From Verrucomicrobiota bacterium (GTDB lineage Bacteria; Verrucomicrobiota; Verrucomicrobiia; Opitutales; Opitutaceae), in the NCBI GenBank assembly GCA_023443455.1, contig JAEZUE010000054.1:1-64000 (forward strand): 64,000 nucleotides of DNA, given 5' to 3'. Made by a program: the position numbers and the translations under genes. Within the stretch, counting starts at the first letter, position 1. Each line of letters starts with the position of its first letter. This document shows positions 1 to 12,966 of this stretch, piece after piece. Below the pieces are notes generated by a model that made no database searches, was not told the origin of the DNA, and saw only the letters and a program-made list of their open reading frames with translations.

Positions 1-1
1 G

Positions 2-2962
<2,961 letters not shown>

Positions 2963-2968
2963 GGCATC

Positions 2969-3272
2969 TCAGTCGATCCGGCCGTGCCAGACACGCCGGT
3001 CTCTTCGATCATGGGCGATCGCGAACACGACCACTCGATTCAGTTCTACCAGGTAGAATACGCGGTACGGAAATCCTTTGAGCCGAATTCGGCGCGCCGG
3101 TCGGTAGATCAACAATCGGATGTGCAGTCGGGTGCTCCGCCAATCGCTCGATAGCGCACCGAACAGAGCCTAGGAATCGCTCGGCGAGCAATGGGCTCAG
3201 GTCGCGATACCAACGAGCAGCCTCCACGGCGTCACCACGTGCCTCGGGTTTGACAAGTACCGGCAGACTCAC
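2969..3272 (-). pseudogene. ParE/RelE-type toxin, broken by one frameshift
   Basis: Read from the GTG at 3272, the protein begins SLPVLVKPEARGDAVEAA and continues with WYRDLSPLLAERFLGSV and AIERLAEHPTAHPIVD, typical of the ParE/RelE superfamily of plasmid-addiction toxins. Near 3100 the frame is lost; shifting by one base restores the family C-terminus GFPYRVFYLVELNRVVVFAI and AHDRRD, ending at a stop at 2969. The start overlaps the stop of the antitoxin gene (GTGA), the usual coupling in such pairs. Either the toxin has been inactivated or the assembly has a single-base error. Confidence 0.65.
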
Positions 3273-3490
3273 AACCCGAGTTCCTGCCTGATCGATTCTT
3301 CCGCAACAGCCCACGCGGTACCAACGTCCGGCCCCTGTTGATGGGCAAACACCCGATCGGCAATCATTCTCCGTTCGGAAGGCGTCAGCTCCATGACCAC
3401 GTCGTCGAGCGCATCAAGACGATCCCGGATCAATGCACGTTCCTCCGGGCTAAGCGATTCAAGACGGGACAAGATCTCAGTCGTGCTCAT
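3269..3490 (-). CDS. Antitoxin of the ParE-like pair (addiction module component)
   Basis: A 73-residue acidic protein (MSTTEILSRLESLSPEERAL...) with the look of the putative addiction module component / antitoxin family that precedes ParE-like toxins: a short helical N-terminus and a C-terminal tail rich in Glu/Gln (AVAEESIRQELGL). Its TGA overlaps the toxin GTG start. The frame is open further upstream, but that part is a shadow of intergenic DNA; the ATG at 3490 gives the family length. It is intact although the toxin next to it is frameshifted. Confidence 0.65.
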   Translation of the reverse strand: MSTTEILSRLESLSPEERALIRDRLDALDDVVMELTPSERRMIADRVFAHQQGPDVGTAWAVAEESIRQELGL

Positions 3491-3518
3491 ACGCCGAACC
3501 TTAGCGGATTCCATCCCG

Positions 3519-3791
3519 ATGCAACGCCAAGGTTGCGAGGGAACAAGCCGACGCGCCCAGGTCCGCGAGGCGTTGCTCGAAGGAGATCGTACCGCCTTGG
3601 ATCGCGCCGCCGCGGAAGGCTGGCCGCACCTCGGTCGCGTCTGGTACGAGATCGACCATATTACTCCCGTTTGCGATGGCGGGCACGAGCATGGCCGCGC
3701 CAATCTCCGCGTCGTCTGCTACCGCTGCCACAAGGCGCTCACGGCCGAGCTGAACCGCAATCGCCGTGCCGCACGCAAGAAGGCGAGCTGA
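3519..3791 (+). CDS. HNH endonuclease domain, N-terminally truncated
   Basis: Ninety codons end in a recognisable HNH nuclease module: WYEIDHITPVCDGG (the DH core), HGRANLRVVCYRCHK with one CxxC zinc pair, then a basic tail (RNRRAARKKAS). Normal HNH proteins have a second CxxC pair ahead of the core; only a lone Cys (GCEG) remains here, so the N-terminal zinc half seems lost. The fragment starts just beside the toxin-antitoxin pair on the other strand, as if that module had replaced the upstream part of a larger gene. Probably a remnant and not active. Confidence 0.5.
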   Translation: MQRQGCEGTSRRAQVREALLEGDRTALDRAAAEGWPHLGRVWYEIDHITPVCDGGHEHGRANLRVVCYRCHKALTAELNRNRRAARKKAS

Positions 3792-3816
3792 GCCGCCGCG
3801 CACTCCCTTCGCCAAT

Positions 3817-4089
3817 TCAGGTGCAAGTCCTCACGTCTCCCAGCGTCAGCCGCATCTCGTTGCCGTCCTTGAAACCGAGCTTCTCGTAGAGACGCGCCTG
3901 CCTCGCCTGTTCGGAAGCATGCAGCCGGGCGAGAACCACACCCTTCCCCCGCAGCCAGTCGAGCGTCGCCTCGGTAAGCCGCCGCGCGTGGCCGTGCTTC
4001 CGGTACTCGGGCAGTACGTACACATCCATGATCCAGCCGTAGCGGCGCGGTTTGAGGGTGTTGGCGGGGAAGTCGTCGCGGATCATCAC
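3817..4089 (-). CDS. GNAT family acetyltransferase, N-terminally truncated
   Basis: The readable part holds the C-terminal half of a GNAT N-acetyltransferase: GWIMDVYVLPEYRKHGHARR (strand 4 and the acetyl-CoA pyrophosphate loop, here RKHGHA), then ATLDWLRGKGV, LHASEQARQARLYEKLGF, the usual end of the fold. Coding similarity continues upstream of the ATG at 4089 (HFGWLADGEIIATAGVMI) to about 4190 but no start codon was found before the frame runs into the 3' end of the SNF2 gene. The gene has therefore probably lost its N-terminus. Substrate unknown. Confidence 0.5.
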   Translation of the reverse strand: MMIRDDFPANTLKPRRYGWIMDVYVLPEYRKHGHARRLTEATLDWLRGKGVVLARLHASEQARQARLYEKLGFKDGNEMRLTLGDVRTCT

Positions 4090-4228
4090 GCCGGCGGTGG
4101 CGATGATCTCGCCGTCGGCGAGCCAGCCGAAGTGCGCGATGGTATCGGCGCAGTTGCCCTCGGCATGGAGCGCATACGTAAGCTCGCGCCCGTCGTGAGC
4201 CAGCCGCGGGGCCTTGCCGCAGAGGGCC

Positions 4229-6802
4229 TCAGCCCTCGCCGAGTTCGGCCTCGGACTCGGTCTCGGTCGCGGAGGCGAGCTGGATGAGACTGTCGAGCGA
4301 GGCGAAGTGCTGCGAGAGGTCGAACTCGGTGCGGAACTTGCCGACGATGCTGTCGAACATCGCCTTCTTCTCCGCCTTGAGCGCCTGGATACGCTCCTCG
4401 ATCGTGCCGGCCGTGATCAGACGGTAGACGAAGACCGGATTGGTCTGGCCGATGCGGTGCACCCGGTCGATCGCCTGGTCCTCGACGGCCGGGTTCCACC
4501 ACGGGTCGAGCAGGAAGACGTAGTCGGCCGCATGCAGCGTGATGCCGGTGCCCGCGGCCTTGAGGCTGACCAGCATGATCGCCCGGCCCTCGTCGTTCTG
4601 GAACGCCTGCACGGGTTTCTGCCGGTCGACCGTGCCGCCGGTGAGCTCGTAGCGGGCCACGTCGGGGAACTGCGCGGCGAGCACCTCGCGCACGCGGTCG
4701 AGGAACATCACGAACTGCGAGAAGATCACGACCTTGTGGCCGCCGGCGAGCACCTCGGCCAGCTTGGCCACGAGCATGTTGAGCTTGCCGCTCTCCTCGG
4801 TGCCGGCCTTGACCCACGGCAGCAGGTCGGGGTCGCAGCAGGCCTGCCGCAGACGGGTGAGCAACGCGAAGAGGCTGAAGGAGCGCTCCCGCATCGCCGA
4901 GCCCAGGTCGCTGCCGAGCCGGCGCAGACCCTCGTCGCAAATCTTCGCATACTCCATGCGCTGCGCGTCGGTGAGCGGGCAGCGCAGGTCCATGACGACC
5001 TTCGCGGGCAGCTCCTTGGCGACCTCGTCCTTGGTGCGCCGCAGCACGAACGGCGCGATCTGCAGGCGCAGCCGCTCGACCGTGGCGTCGCGGTCGCGCT
5101 GGATCGCCGCCTCGAAGCCCGCGCGGGTGCCGAGCAGGCCGGGCAGCAGGAAGCGGAAGATCGACCAGAGGTCGAGCTGGCGGTTCTCCAGCGGCGTGCC
5201 GCTCAGCGCGATGCGGTTCTGCGCGCGGATCTCGAGGCACGCGTGCGTGACCTTGGCATCCGGATTCTTGATATACTGCGCCTCGTCGAGCACCGCCTGG
5301 CCGAACTCCATGCGGCCGAGCAGGTCGCGGTGCTTGCGCAGCTGGGCGTAGCTGGCCAGCCAGAGCGCCGGGGTACGGATGCCGATGAAGTCGTTGTTCG
5401 CCTTCAGCACCTCGACGCGCAGCTGCGGGAAGAACTTCGCCGCCTCGTCGCGCCACACCGGCACCACGCTGGCCGGACAGACCACGAGATGGTTGCGGGT
5501 GAGATCGCGCGTGGCCAACAACGCCAGCACCTGGAGCGTCTTGCCCAGGCCCATTTCATCGGCCAGCAGGCCGTGGCAGTCCGTCGCCGCCAGGTGGTGC
5601 ATCCACTCGATGCCCCGCCGCTGGTAGGGGCGGAGAAACTTGGGCAACGCGAGCTCGGCCGCCGGTTCCGCGCCGAGCACCCGCTGCTTCCAGCCCTCGA
5701 GCTCCGCGGTGAGCGTCACCTTCCAGCGCGCCTCGTTGAAGAGCGAGAAGACGATGTAGGGCGGCAGGGTCTTGCCGTGGAAATCCGCCGCCATGCGCTT
5801 CCACGACTGCATGCCCTCCCATTTCTCCGTGGGCAGCGACACGATGCCCACGCCCGGCAGCATCACCTGCTGTCCATGCTGTTTGGAGACAAGGTCGACC
5901 TCCTCCGCCGTGAGCAGCCGCTCGCCGGCGTGGAACACCCAGCGCAGGTCGATGCCGGCGCCGCCGCGGGCCCGCACCGCCTTGGCCTCGACGTCGATGG
6001 TGCGCACGCCCTGCTGCATGCCCTCCACCGCCGCGTCGACCTCGACGTTGAAGTGCTTTCGCCATTGCGGGAGCACGTTGCGCAGGAAATCGGGGATCTC
6101 GCGGACGAGCTCGAGCACGTAGGCGTGCTGGTCGGGATGGAAATGGAAATGCGCCTTGCGCGCATAGGTGGCCAGGCCGATCGCCTTCGCCCGGTCCGCC
6201 GAGCTCAGGTGCAACGTGCTCGCGCTGCCCGCGCCGTAGGCCGGCAGGCGGCGCCCGTCGGGCTCGACCCAGAACGCCTCGCACGCCAGCCCCTTCGCCA
6301 CCGACTTGAAATGCAGCAGGAACTCCCGATGCACATCGTCGCCAGCAGCCTTCGGCTTGTCCACGGCCGCGGCCGGCTTCGCGACCGCCTTCTCGGCCGG
6401 GAGCTCCATTTTGCGCTCGCCCGCCCCGTCCTTTGCCGGTGCGGACTCGCTCGCCAATGTCGGCAAGGCCGGAATCTCCTCGGCCACCAGCTCCTCGATC
6501 TCGTAGAGACCGGCCACCGCGATGCCCTGCGCCACGGTCTCGTCGGTCGAGGACGAACGCACCGCCGGCTTGCCGTCCGCCCATTCGATGACGGTGTAGT
6601 CCTCCTTCTTCTCGACCCGCCGATGGATGATCGCGTCGTTGGCGCCGAGCTCGACCTCGCGAATCTCGCTGTCGCGGTAGATGTTGCGCCCCAGCTCGAG
6701 CGCTTCGGACGAAAAATGCTGCTCCCAATCCTCGGCGAGACGGTCGAACCACCATTCGAGAGATTGCGGGGAGTAGATGCGCTTGGGGCCGTGCGTGTGC
6801 AT
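4229..6802 (-). CDS. SNF2-family DNA helicase/ATPase
   Basis: About 857 residues. The N-terminal third is family-specific (MHTHGPKRIYSPQSLEWW...), with an acidic and proline/alanine-rich linker; the C-terminal two thirds are a SNF2 motor: LLADEMGLGKTLQVLALL (motif I), VLDEAQYIKNPDAK (motif II, DEAQ), ALSGTPLENRQLDLWS (motif III), and in the second RecA lobe MLVSLKAAGTGITLHAADYV and DQAIDRVHRIGQTNPV (motifs V and VI). It should translocate on double-stranded DNA using ATP; bacterial members act in DNA repair or phage defence, but the role here is unknown. I chose the ATG at 6802 over upstream starts because those lead-in residues look non-coding. The stop lies directly beside the GNAT fragment. 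Confidence 0.9.
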   Translation of the reverse strand: MHTHGPKRIYSPQSLEWWFDRLAEDWEQHFSSEALELGRNIYRDSEIREVELGANDAIIHRRVEKKEDYTVIEWADGKPAVRSSSTDETVAQGIAVAGLYEIEELVAEEIPALPTLASESAPAKDGAGERKMELPAEKAVAKPAAAVDKPKAAGDDVHREFLLHFKSVAKGLACEAFWVEPDGRRLPAYGAGSASTLHLSSADRAKAIGLATYARKAHFHFHPDQHAYVLELVREIPDFLRNVLPQWRKHFNVEVDAAVEGMQQGVRTIDVEAKAVRARGGAGIDLRWVFHAGERLLTAEEVDLVSKQHGQQVMLPGVGIVSLPTEKWEGMQSWKRMAADFHGKTLPPYIVFSLFNEARWKVTLTAELEGWKQRVLGAEPAAELALPKFLRPYQRRGIEWMHHLAATDCHGLLADEMGLGKTLQVLALLATRDLTRNHLVVCPASVVPVWRDEAAKFFPQLRVEVLKANNDFIGIRTPALWLASYAQLRKHRDLLGRMEFGQAVLDEAQYIKNPDAKVTHACLEIRAQNRIALSGTPLENRQLDLWSIFRFLLPGLLGTRAGFEAAIQRDRDATVERLRLQIAPFVLRRTKDEVAKELPAKVVMDLRCPLTDAQRMEYAKICDEGLRRLGSDLGSAMRERSFSLFALLTRLRQACCDPDLLPWVKAGTEESGKLNMLVAKLAEVLAGGHKVVIFSQFVMFLDRVREVLAAQFPDVARYELTGGTVDRQKPVQAFQNDEGRAIMLVSLKAAGTGITLHAADYVFLLDPWWNPAVEDQAIDRVHRIGQTNPVFVYRLITAGTIEERIQALKAEKKAMFDSIVGKFRTEFDLSQHFASLDSLIQLASATETESEAELGEG

Positions 6803-6963
6803 CACCGGGGATAAAGGGGCGGACCTTAGGTAGCCGGCTCCTCCTCGGGCAACCGCAATTTTCGCGCATTCCCACCTTCGCGGACATTTCCGCAGAAAAC
6901 GCGGGACGCCCGCGCCATTTTCTGATTCCGCTGCGCCGATTCGCCGTTTCACTGACGCAACTC

Positions 6964-7500
6964 ATGGCGCACTCCCGCCCCTCCCTTTTCCATTTCGGCT
7001 CTCAACCGAAACCGGTCCCCGCCCCGGCCCGCTGGGCCTCCATCCGCCTCTTCGCCATGGATGTGGACGGAGTGCTCACCGACGGGTCCATCTACGTCTC
7101 CTCCGACGGCGCCGAGATGAAACGCTTCTCCGTACTCGACGGCATGGGACTCGCCCGCCTGCGCCAGGCCGGGATCGAGGTCGCCTGGATCTCGGGACGC
7201 CACTCCGGCGCCACCACCCGCCGCGCCGAAGAGCTGAAGGTCGCCCACCTCGTCCAGGGCCGGACCGACAAACTCGTCGCCCTGCAGGAACTCGCCGCCC
7301 GCCTCGCGCTCTCATCCGAACAAATCTGTTACATGGGCGACGACGACATCGACGCATCCGCGATTTCCTGGGCCGGCATCGGCGTGGCGCCCGCCACCTC
7401 GATGCCCGCCGCCCTCGACGCCTGCGACTTCACCCCGGCGCGCCCCGCCGGCGCCGGCGCCGTACGCGAAGTCTGCGAACACATTCTTGCCCGCCCTTGA
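6964..7500 (+). CDS. kdsC: 3-deoxy-D-manno-octulosonate 8-phosphate phosphatase
   Basis: 178 residues of HAD superfamily, KdsC type: FAMDVDGVLTDG with the nucleophile Asp, VAWISGRHSGATTRRAEEL, and the metal-binding YMGDDDIDAS. It releases free Kdo from Kdo-8-phosphate for the inner core of lipopolysaccharide. The length is normal for KdsC after a short proline-rich N-terminal extension of about 25 residues. It is the first gene of a tightly overlapping group with lptC-, lptA- and lptB-like genes, the same order seen in many Gram-negative genomes. Its TGA overlaps a TTG start of the next gene. Confidence 0.9.
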   Translation: MAHSRPSLFHFGSQPKPVPAPARWASIRLFAMDVDGVLTDGSIYVSSDGAEMKRFSVLDGMGLARLRQAGIEVAWISGRHSGATTRRAEELKVAHLVQGRTDKLVALQELAARLALSSEQICYMGDDDIDASAISWAGIGVAPATSMPAALDACDFTPARPAGAGAVREVCEHILARP

Positions 7501-7976
7501 AACCGGCCCCCGCCATGCGCCCGCCTCCGCCCCCACGCCTCCATCTGTTCCCTGGCTTGGTCTCGCTGCTGTGCCTGGTCGGCCTGCCCGCAGCACACGC
7601 CGCCCTGCCCTCCATGCTCGATGCGCCGATCGTCGACTTCCGGCTCGCGCTCTTCGACGATCAAAGCGGGCGCAAAACCTCCGACCTGCGGGGCAAGACC
7701 GCCGTGTATCTCGGCTCCGAACAAGTGGAGATCCGCGACTTCACCCTCACCCTGCTCAACCGCAGGGGAGACCACGCCCTGGTCGTCGCCAGCCCGAAGG
7801 CGAGCCTCCAGATCAAGACCCGCATCGCCACGGGTGACGACACCATCCACGTCGAGGGCCCCGGCTACGCGCTCGACGGCAAACGCTGGCAATGCGACGA
7901 ACCCACCCGCAAGATCGCGATCCGCGAAGGCGCCAAGGTGACCTTCGAAGCGACCCTGATCGACATTCTCAAATGA
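7497..7976 (+). CDS. LptC-like periplasmic lipopolysaccharide export protein
   Basis: 159 residues with an N-terminal signal or anchor segment (LFPGLVSLLCLVGLPAAHAA) followed by a beta-rich region with OstA/LptC character (TAVYLGSEQVEIRDFTLTLL, HVEGPGYALDGKRWQ, KVTFEATLIDILK). The assignment as LptC rests on position between kdsC and lptA and on fold-like pattern, since direct similarity is weak. LptC passes lipopolysaccharide from the LptB2FG extractor to LptA. The TTG at 7497 overlaps the kdsC stop; an ATG at 7515 is an equally good start. The TGA overlaps the next ATG, so translation is probably coupled. Confidence 0.6.
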   Translation: MKPAPAMRPPPPPRLHLFPGLVSLLCLVGLPAAHAALPSMLDAPIVDFRLALFDDQSGRKTSDLRGKTAVYLGSEQVEIRDFTLTLLNRRGDHALVVASPKASLQIKTRIATGDDTIHVEGPGYALDGKRWQCDEPTRKIAIREGAKVTFEATLIDILK

Positions 7977-8529
7977 AACGCCCCGCCCTGCTGCTCACCG
8001 GCTGCCTCGCGCTCGCCGCCATCGCGCTCCGCGCCGAGGAGGCCCCGCTGCCGCCGACCACCATCACCAGCCAAAACCTCGACATGCAGAGCACCGACAC
8101 GGAGAGCTACTTTCTCTTCACCGGGCTCGTCGTCGTGAAGGGCAACAACATCACCCTCTCCTGCGACCGTCTCGAGGCCATCACCACGCGCGACAAGAAC
8201 GACGTCTTCCAGGACAAGGACAAGACCTCGCTCGGCCAGGTCGGCAAGTTCAAGAACCTGCTCGCCAGCGGGCGCGTGCGTATCGAGCAGGCCGGACGCG
8301 TCGCCACCTGCGGCCGCGCCGAGGTGCTCCCGGGCGAAGACCGCATCACCCTCACCGAGGACCCCATGGTTCGCGACGGCGACAGCACGGTTGTCGGCGA
8401 GCGCATCATCCTCCTGCGCGGCGAACGTCGCGCGATCGTCGAGAAGGCGAAAATCACCCTTCCCGGCCTCAAAGACCTCAGCGCCCCGAAAGAAACCGCC
8501 GCCCCCACGGCCCCGGCCAAGACCACGCC

Positions 8530-8533
<4 letters not shown>
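7973..8533 (+). CDS. lptA: LptA/OstA-like periplasmic lipopolysaccharide transport protein
   Basis: 186 residues. A cleavable signal peptide (MKRPALLLTGCLALAAIALRA) precedes an OstA-like domain: ITSQNLDMQSTDTESYFLFT, GLVVVKGNNITLSCDRLEAI, LASGRVRIEQAGRVATCGRA and an EDPMVRDGDSTVVGERIILL segment, the repeated strand pattern of the LptA beta-jellyroll. LptA forms the bridge across the periplasm on which lipopolysaccharide moves. The ATG overlaps the stop of the LptC-like gene and its own TGA overlaps the GTG of lptB. The tail is rich in Ala, Pro and Thr. Confidence 0.8.
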
Positions 8534-9566
<1,033 letters not shown>

Positions 9567-9570
<4 letters not shown>

Positions 9571-9690
9571 GCCAAGCATTCGGTCGAGTGACGAGTGACG
9601 AGCGTCGAGGGGCCGCTCGCAGAGGAGATCGAGCGAAGCACTCGTGATGGAAGCTCGCCACCGGCGGTTTGACACTCGTCCCTCGACCGG
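9567..9690 (+). repeat. MITE-like repeat, copy 1, starting at the lptB stop codon
   Basis: About 124 bp beginning CTGAGCCAAGCATTCGGTCG, where TGA is the lptB stop. The first roughly 95 bp match, with few differences, the reverse complement of 40440-40534. Inner ends form an imperfect inverted repeat: CGGTCGAGTGACGAGTGAC at 9581 against the complement of GACACTCGTCCCTCGACCG ending at 9689. No coding capacity. Small size and terminal inverted repeats fit a non-autonomous transposable element. Confidence 0.7.
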
Positions 9691-9770
9691 GCGCGGCAGA
9701 TCGTACGCGGCAGGCAGGTTCCGCGCCGTCCCCCTGTCGCCTCCTTCGTCCCAGAGACGAAGGGCGGGAG

Positions 9771-10433
9771 CTACGCCCCACCCACGGGACGTCCGCTCGG
9801 CAGAGTCGTCGCATGCACCACGCCGTGGCGGATCGCGTAGTCGATGACCTCCTCGATGTGGTGACAATCCAACTTCGCCATGATGTGCTTGCGATGGTCG
9901 GCCACGGTCGCGACCGAGCAGCCGAGCACCGCGGCAATCTCCTCGTTGCGCAGACGTTGGCCCAACAGCGCCAGCACCTTCTGCTCCTTCGGCCCGAGCA
10001 GCTTGATCGGCGAACACGGGTCTCGCCCGCTCAGGGAGAGCAGCTCCTGCACCGCCCGTGAAACCACACAACCGCCGCCAAGCACGATCCGCAGCGCCTC
10101 GACCAGTTCTCGCTGCGTATCGTTCTTGTGGACAAGGCTGATGCCCGCCAGCTGCAGCTGCTTGAAGGGGAACGCCCCGAGCACCGAGCTCAGCGCCACC
10201 ATGCGCGTGGCCGGATGCGCCGCCGCCCATGCCACCGCCCACTCCACCGAGGAGCCGTCGCCCAGATCCAGATCGAAGAGGATCAGGCGGACGCCGTGCA
10301 GCTCGCCCTCGCGTTGCCGCAACTCGGCGAACGAGCCGATGCCGACCACGCGCGACGCCTCCAGCTCCCGTTCGAGCAGGCGCCCGAGGTAATCGCGCAT
10401 CAGGGTCTGGTCTTCCAACACAGCCACCAACAT
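9771..10433 (-). CDS. Response regulator, NarL/LuxR type
   Basis: 220 residues: an N-terminal receiver-like domain (MLVAVLEDQTLMRDYLGRLL; probable phospho-acceptor in LILFDLDLGDG) and a C-terminal LuxR helix-turn-helix (LLGPKEQKVLALLGQRLRNE, then EIAAVLGCSVATVADHRKHI). The lysine of the receiver switch is represented by SLVHKND. The recognition helix should bind DNA as a dimer after phosphorylation. No cognate kinase is adjacent, so the input and targets are unknown. It is transcribed away from lptB, with the MITE-like repeat between the two stops. Confidence 0.85.
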   Translation of the reverse strand: MLVAVLEDQTLMRDYLGRLLERELEASRVVGIGSFAELRQREGELHGVRLILFDLDLGDGSSVEWAVAWAAAHPATRMVALSSVLGAFPFKQLQLAGISLVHKNDTQRELVEALRIVLGGGCVVSRAVQELLSLSGRDPCSPIKLLGPKEQKVLALLGQRLRNEEIAAVLGCSVATVADHRKHIMAKLDCHHIEEVIDYAIRHGVVHATTLPSGRPVGGA

Positions 10434-10616
10434 GATGGCGCGAACCTAAGGGCCCGCCATTCCTTGGCAATGCCGCGAACGCCCTCGAGCGAGTTCCGCC
10501 CCCCCACCCGCTCCGATACGGGCCCGAAACGAGGCCCGGAACTCCCTGCCCGCGCTCCCCGAACACGACCGACGCCCACCCGCCGAACCGCGTGCTTTTT
10601 GGGGGGCGAAAACGAC

Positions 10617-10641
10617 GAAGCCCGGCGCGGGGCCGGGCTTC
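10617..10641 (-). terminator. Rho-independent terminator of glgB
   Basis: A perfect 10-bp stem (GAAGCCCGGC with GCCGGGCTTC) about 28 bp past the glgB stop, followed on the minus strand by a short T-rich stretch (GTCGTTTT). Confidence 0.75.
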
Positions 10642-10668
10642 GGATTCAAATCTCGGTGACGCCGAGGC

Positions 10669-12900
10669 TCAGCCTTCCTTGCGCCACTTGAAGACCACGG
10701 TCGACATGGCGGGCAGCGTGAGCTCGAGCGACTGGTTGTAGCCGTCCCACGGCACGTCCTGCGCCATGAGGCCGCCGCCGTTGCCCTCGCCGTTGCCGCC
10801 GTAGTACTCGGAGTTGGAGTTGAGGAGCTCGCGCCAGTAGCCGGCGCGCGGGGCGCCGATGCGGTAGTTGGAGCGGCTCACCGGCGTGTAGTTGCCCACC
10901 ACGACGATGAGCTCGTCGGGGAAACGTTCACTCAGGCGCAGGTAGGCGACGACGGAGTTGTCGGCATCCCAGTTGGCGATCCAGCGGAAGCCCTGGTGGT
11001 TGAGGTCGTTGAGGCCGAGCGCGGGCTCGTTGCGGTAGAGCGCGTTGAGGTCGCGGACGAGCAACTTGATGCCGGCGTGGTCCGGATACTGGAGCAGATG
11101 CCAGTCGAGGCTGCGGTCGTAGGCCCATTCGCGGGACTGGCCCCACTCGCTGCCCATGAAAAGCAGCTTCTTGCCCGGCCACATCCACTGGTGGGCGTAG
11201 AGCGCGCGGAGGTTGGCAGCCTTGTCCGGGATGTGCCACGCGGCCATCTTGAGCAGCAGCGAACCCTTTCCGTGCACGACCTCGTCGTGGGAGAACGAGA
11301 GCACGAAGTTTTCGGAATACTGGTAGAGCATGCCGAAGGTGAGGTCGTTCATGTGCCACTTGCGGTGCACGGGCTCCTTCTGGAAGAAACGCAGCGTGTC
11401 GTGCATCCAGCCCATGTTCCATTTGAGGTCGAAGCCGACGCCGCCGTCCTGCACCGGTTTGGTGATGCCGGCGAAGGCGGTCGACTCCTCGGCGACCATG
11501 AGCACGCCGGGATAGTAGTGGTGCACGAGGCCGTTGACCTGCTTGAGGAACTCGATCGCCTCGAGATTCTCGCGGCCGCCGAACTTGTTGGGGATCCATT
11601 CCCCCTCCTTGCGGGAGTAGTCGAGGTAGAGCATCGAGGCCACGGCGTCGACCCGCAGGCCGTCGAGGTGGAAGCGGTCGAGCCAGGCGAGCGCGTTGGC
11701 GACGAGGAAACAGCGGACCTCGTGGCGGCCGTAGTTGAAGATCAACGTGCCCCAGTCCTGGTGGGCGCCCTGCTTCGGGTCGGCATGCTCGTAGAGGTGC
11801 GTGCCATCGAAGCCCGGCAACGCGAAGCTGTCGCGCGGGAAATGCGCCGGCACCCAGTCGAGGATCACGCCGATACCGCGCTGGTGCAGGTAGTCGACGA
11901 AGAACTGGAAATCCTCGGGCGAACCGTAGCGGTGCGTGGGGGCGAAGAAACCGGTGACCTGGTAGCCCCACGAGCCCTCGAAGGGATGCTCCGCGATCGG
12001 CATCAGCTCGACGTGGGTGAAGCCCATCTCGAGCACGTAGTCGGCGAGCAACGGCGCGATCTCGCGGTAGGAGAGCGGGCGGTTGGCGTCCTCGACGATG
12101 CGTTTCCACGAGCCCAGATGCACCTCGTAGATCGACATCGGCCGGTCGAGCGTGGCGTTCTGGGCGCGCTGGGTGAGCCACTCGGCGTCGCCCCATTCAT
12201 AGCGGCGGGTGTCGAAGACGATCGACGCATTGTTCGGCGGGGCCTCGAAATAGGTGCCATACGGGTCGGTCTTGAGAAAGATGTTACCGACCTCGTCGCG
12301 CAGCTCGTATTTGTAGACCTCGCCCGAGCCCAGCCCGGGCAGGAAGACCTCCCAGACGCCCGAGCCGCCGAGCGGCCGCATCGGGTGCGCCCGACCGTCC
12401 CACTGGTTGAAGTTGCCCACGACCGAGACGCGCTTGGCGGCGGGGGCCCAGACGGCGAAGGCGACGCCGGGCACGCCCTCGATCTCGCGGACATGGGCGC
12501 CGAGCTTCTTGTAGATGAAGTGCTCGTTGCCCTGATTGAAGAGGAAGAGGTCGTGTTCGCTGATCGTCGGCAGGAACGAATACGGGTCGGAGAACTGGCG
12601 GATGTCGCCCGAGCGCAGCGTGGCGCGGAGCTGGTAGTGGAAGACGTCGGAGCGTTTCGAAATGAAGACCTCGAAGAAGCCTTCCGGCGAGAGCTGCATC
12701 ATCGGGTAGCGCCGCTCGGGCTTGCGCGTCAGATCGACCACCTCGCAGGCGGTCGCCTGTGGGAGGAAGGCCCGGACGATCACCCCGCGCTGGTCGTCGA
12801 GCGTGTGCGGGTGCATGCCGAGAAAGGCATGGGGATCCGCGAGCTGGGCCCGCAGGAGCAGTTGGAGAGAGTCTGGGGCGGCAGAGGGTTTGGCACTCAT
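10669..12900 (-). CDS. glgB: 1,4-alpha-glucan branching enzyme
   Basis: 743 residues, full GlgB length. Order: N-terminal carbohydrate-binding N1/N2 modules (DPHAFLGMHP), then the alpha-amylase barrel with WVPAHFPRDSFAL, DGLRVDAVASMLYLDYSR (nucleophile Asp), VAEESTAFAG (acid/base Glu) and SHDEVVHGKGSLL, and a C-terminal beta domain. It cuts alpha-1,4 glucan and re-joins it by alpha-1,6 links, so the cell should make glycogen. It stands alone; no other glg gene is adjacent. The ATG at 12900 gives the family N-terminus. Confidence 0.95.
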   Translation of the reverse strand: MSAKPSAAPDSLQLLLRAQLADPHAFLGMHPHTLDDQRGVIVRAFLPQATACEVVDLTRKPERRYPMMQLSPEGFFEVFISKRSDVFHYQLRATLRSGDIRQFSDPYSFLPTISEHDLFLFNQGNEHFIYKKLGAHVREIEGVPGVAFAVWAPAAKRVSVVGNFNQWDGRAHPMRPLGGSGVWEVFLPGLGSGEVYKYELRDEVGNIFLKTDPYGTYFEAPPNNASIVFDTRRYEWGDAEWLTQRAQNATLDRPMSIYEVHLGSWKRIVEDANRPLSYREIAPLLADYVLEMGFTHVELMPIAEHPFEGSWGYQVTGFFAPTHRYGSPEDFQFFVDYLHQRGIGVILDWVPAHFPRDSFALPGFDGTHLYEHADPKQGAHQDWGTLIFNYGRHEVRCFLVANALAWLDRFHLDGLRVDAVASMLYLDYSRKEGEWIPNKFGGRENLEAIEFLKQVNGLVHHYYPGVLMVAEESTAFAGITKPVQDGGVGFDLKWNMGWMHDTLRFFQKEPVHRKWHMNDLTFGMLYQYSENFVLSFSHDEVVHGKGSLLLKMAAWHIPDKAANLRALYAHQWMWPGKKLLFMGSEWGQSREWAYDRSLDWHLLQYPDHAGIKLLVRDLNALYRNEPALGLNDLNHQGFRWIANWDADNSVVAYLRLSERFPDELIVVVGNYTPVSRSNYRIGAPRAGYWRELLNSNSEYYGGNGEGNGGGLMAQDVPWDGYNQSLELTLPAMSTVVFKWRKEG

Positions 12901-12966
12901 GCGGAAATTGTGGTCGGCAGTATTCGCGGTGTGGCGGACGACGCAAGCGCGCCCCGTGCCAGCGAC

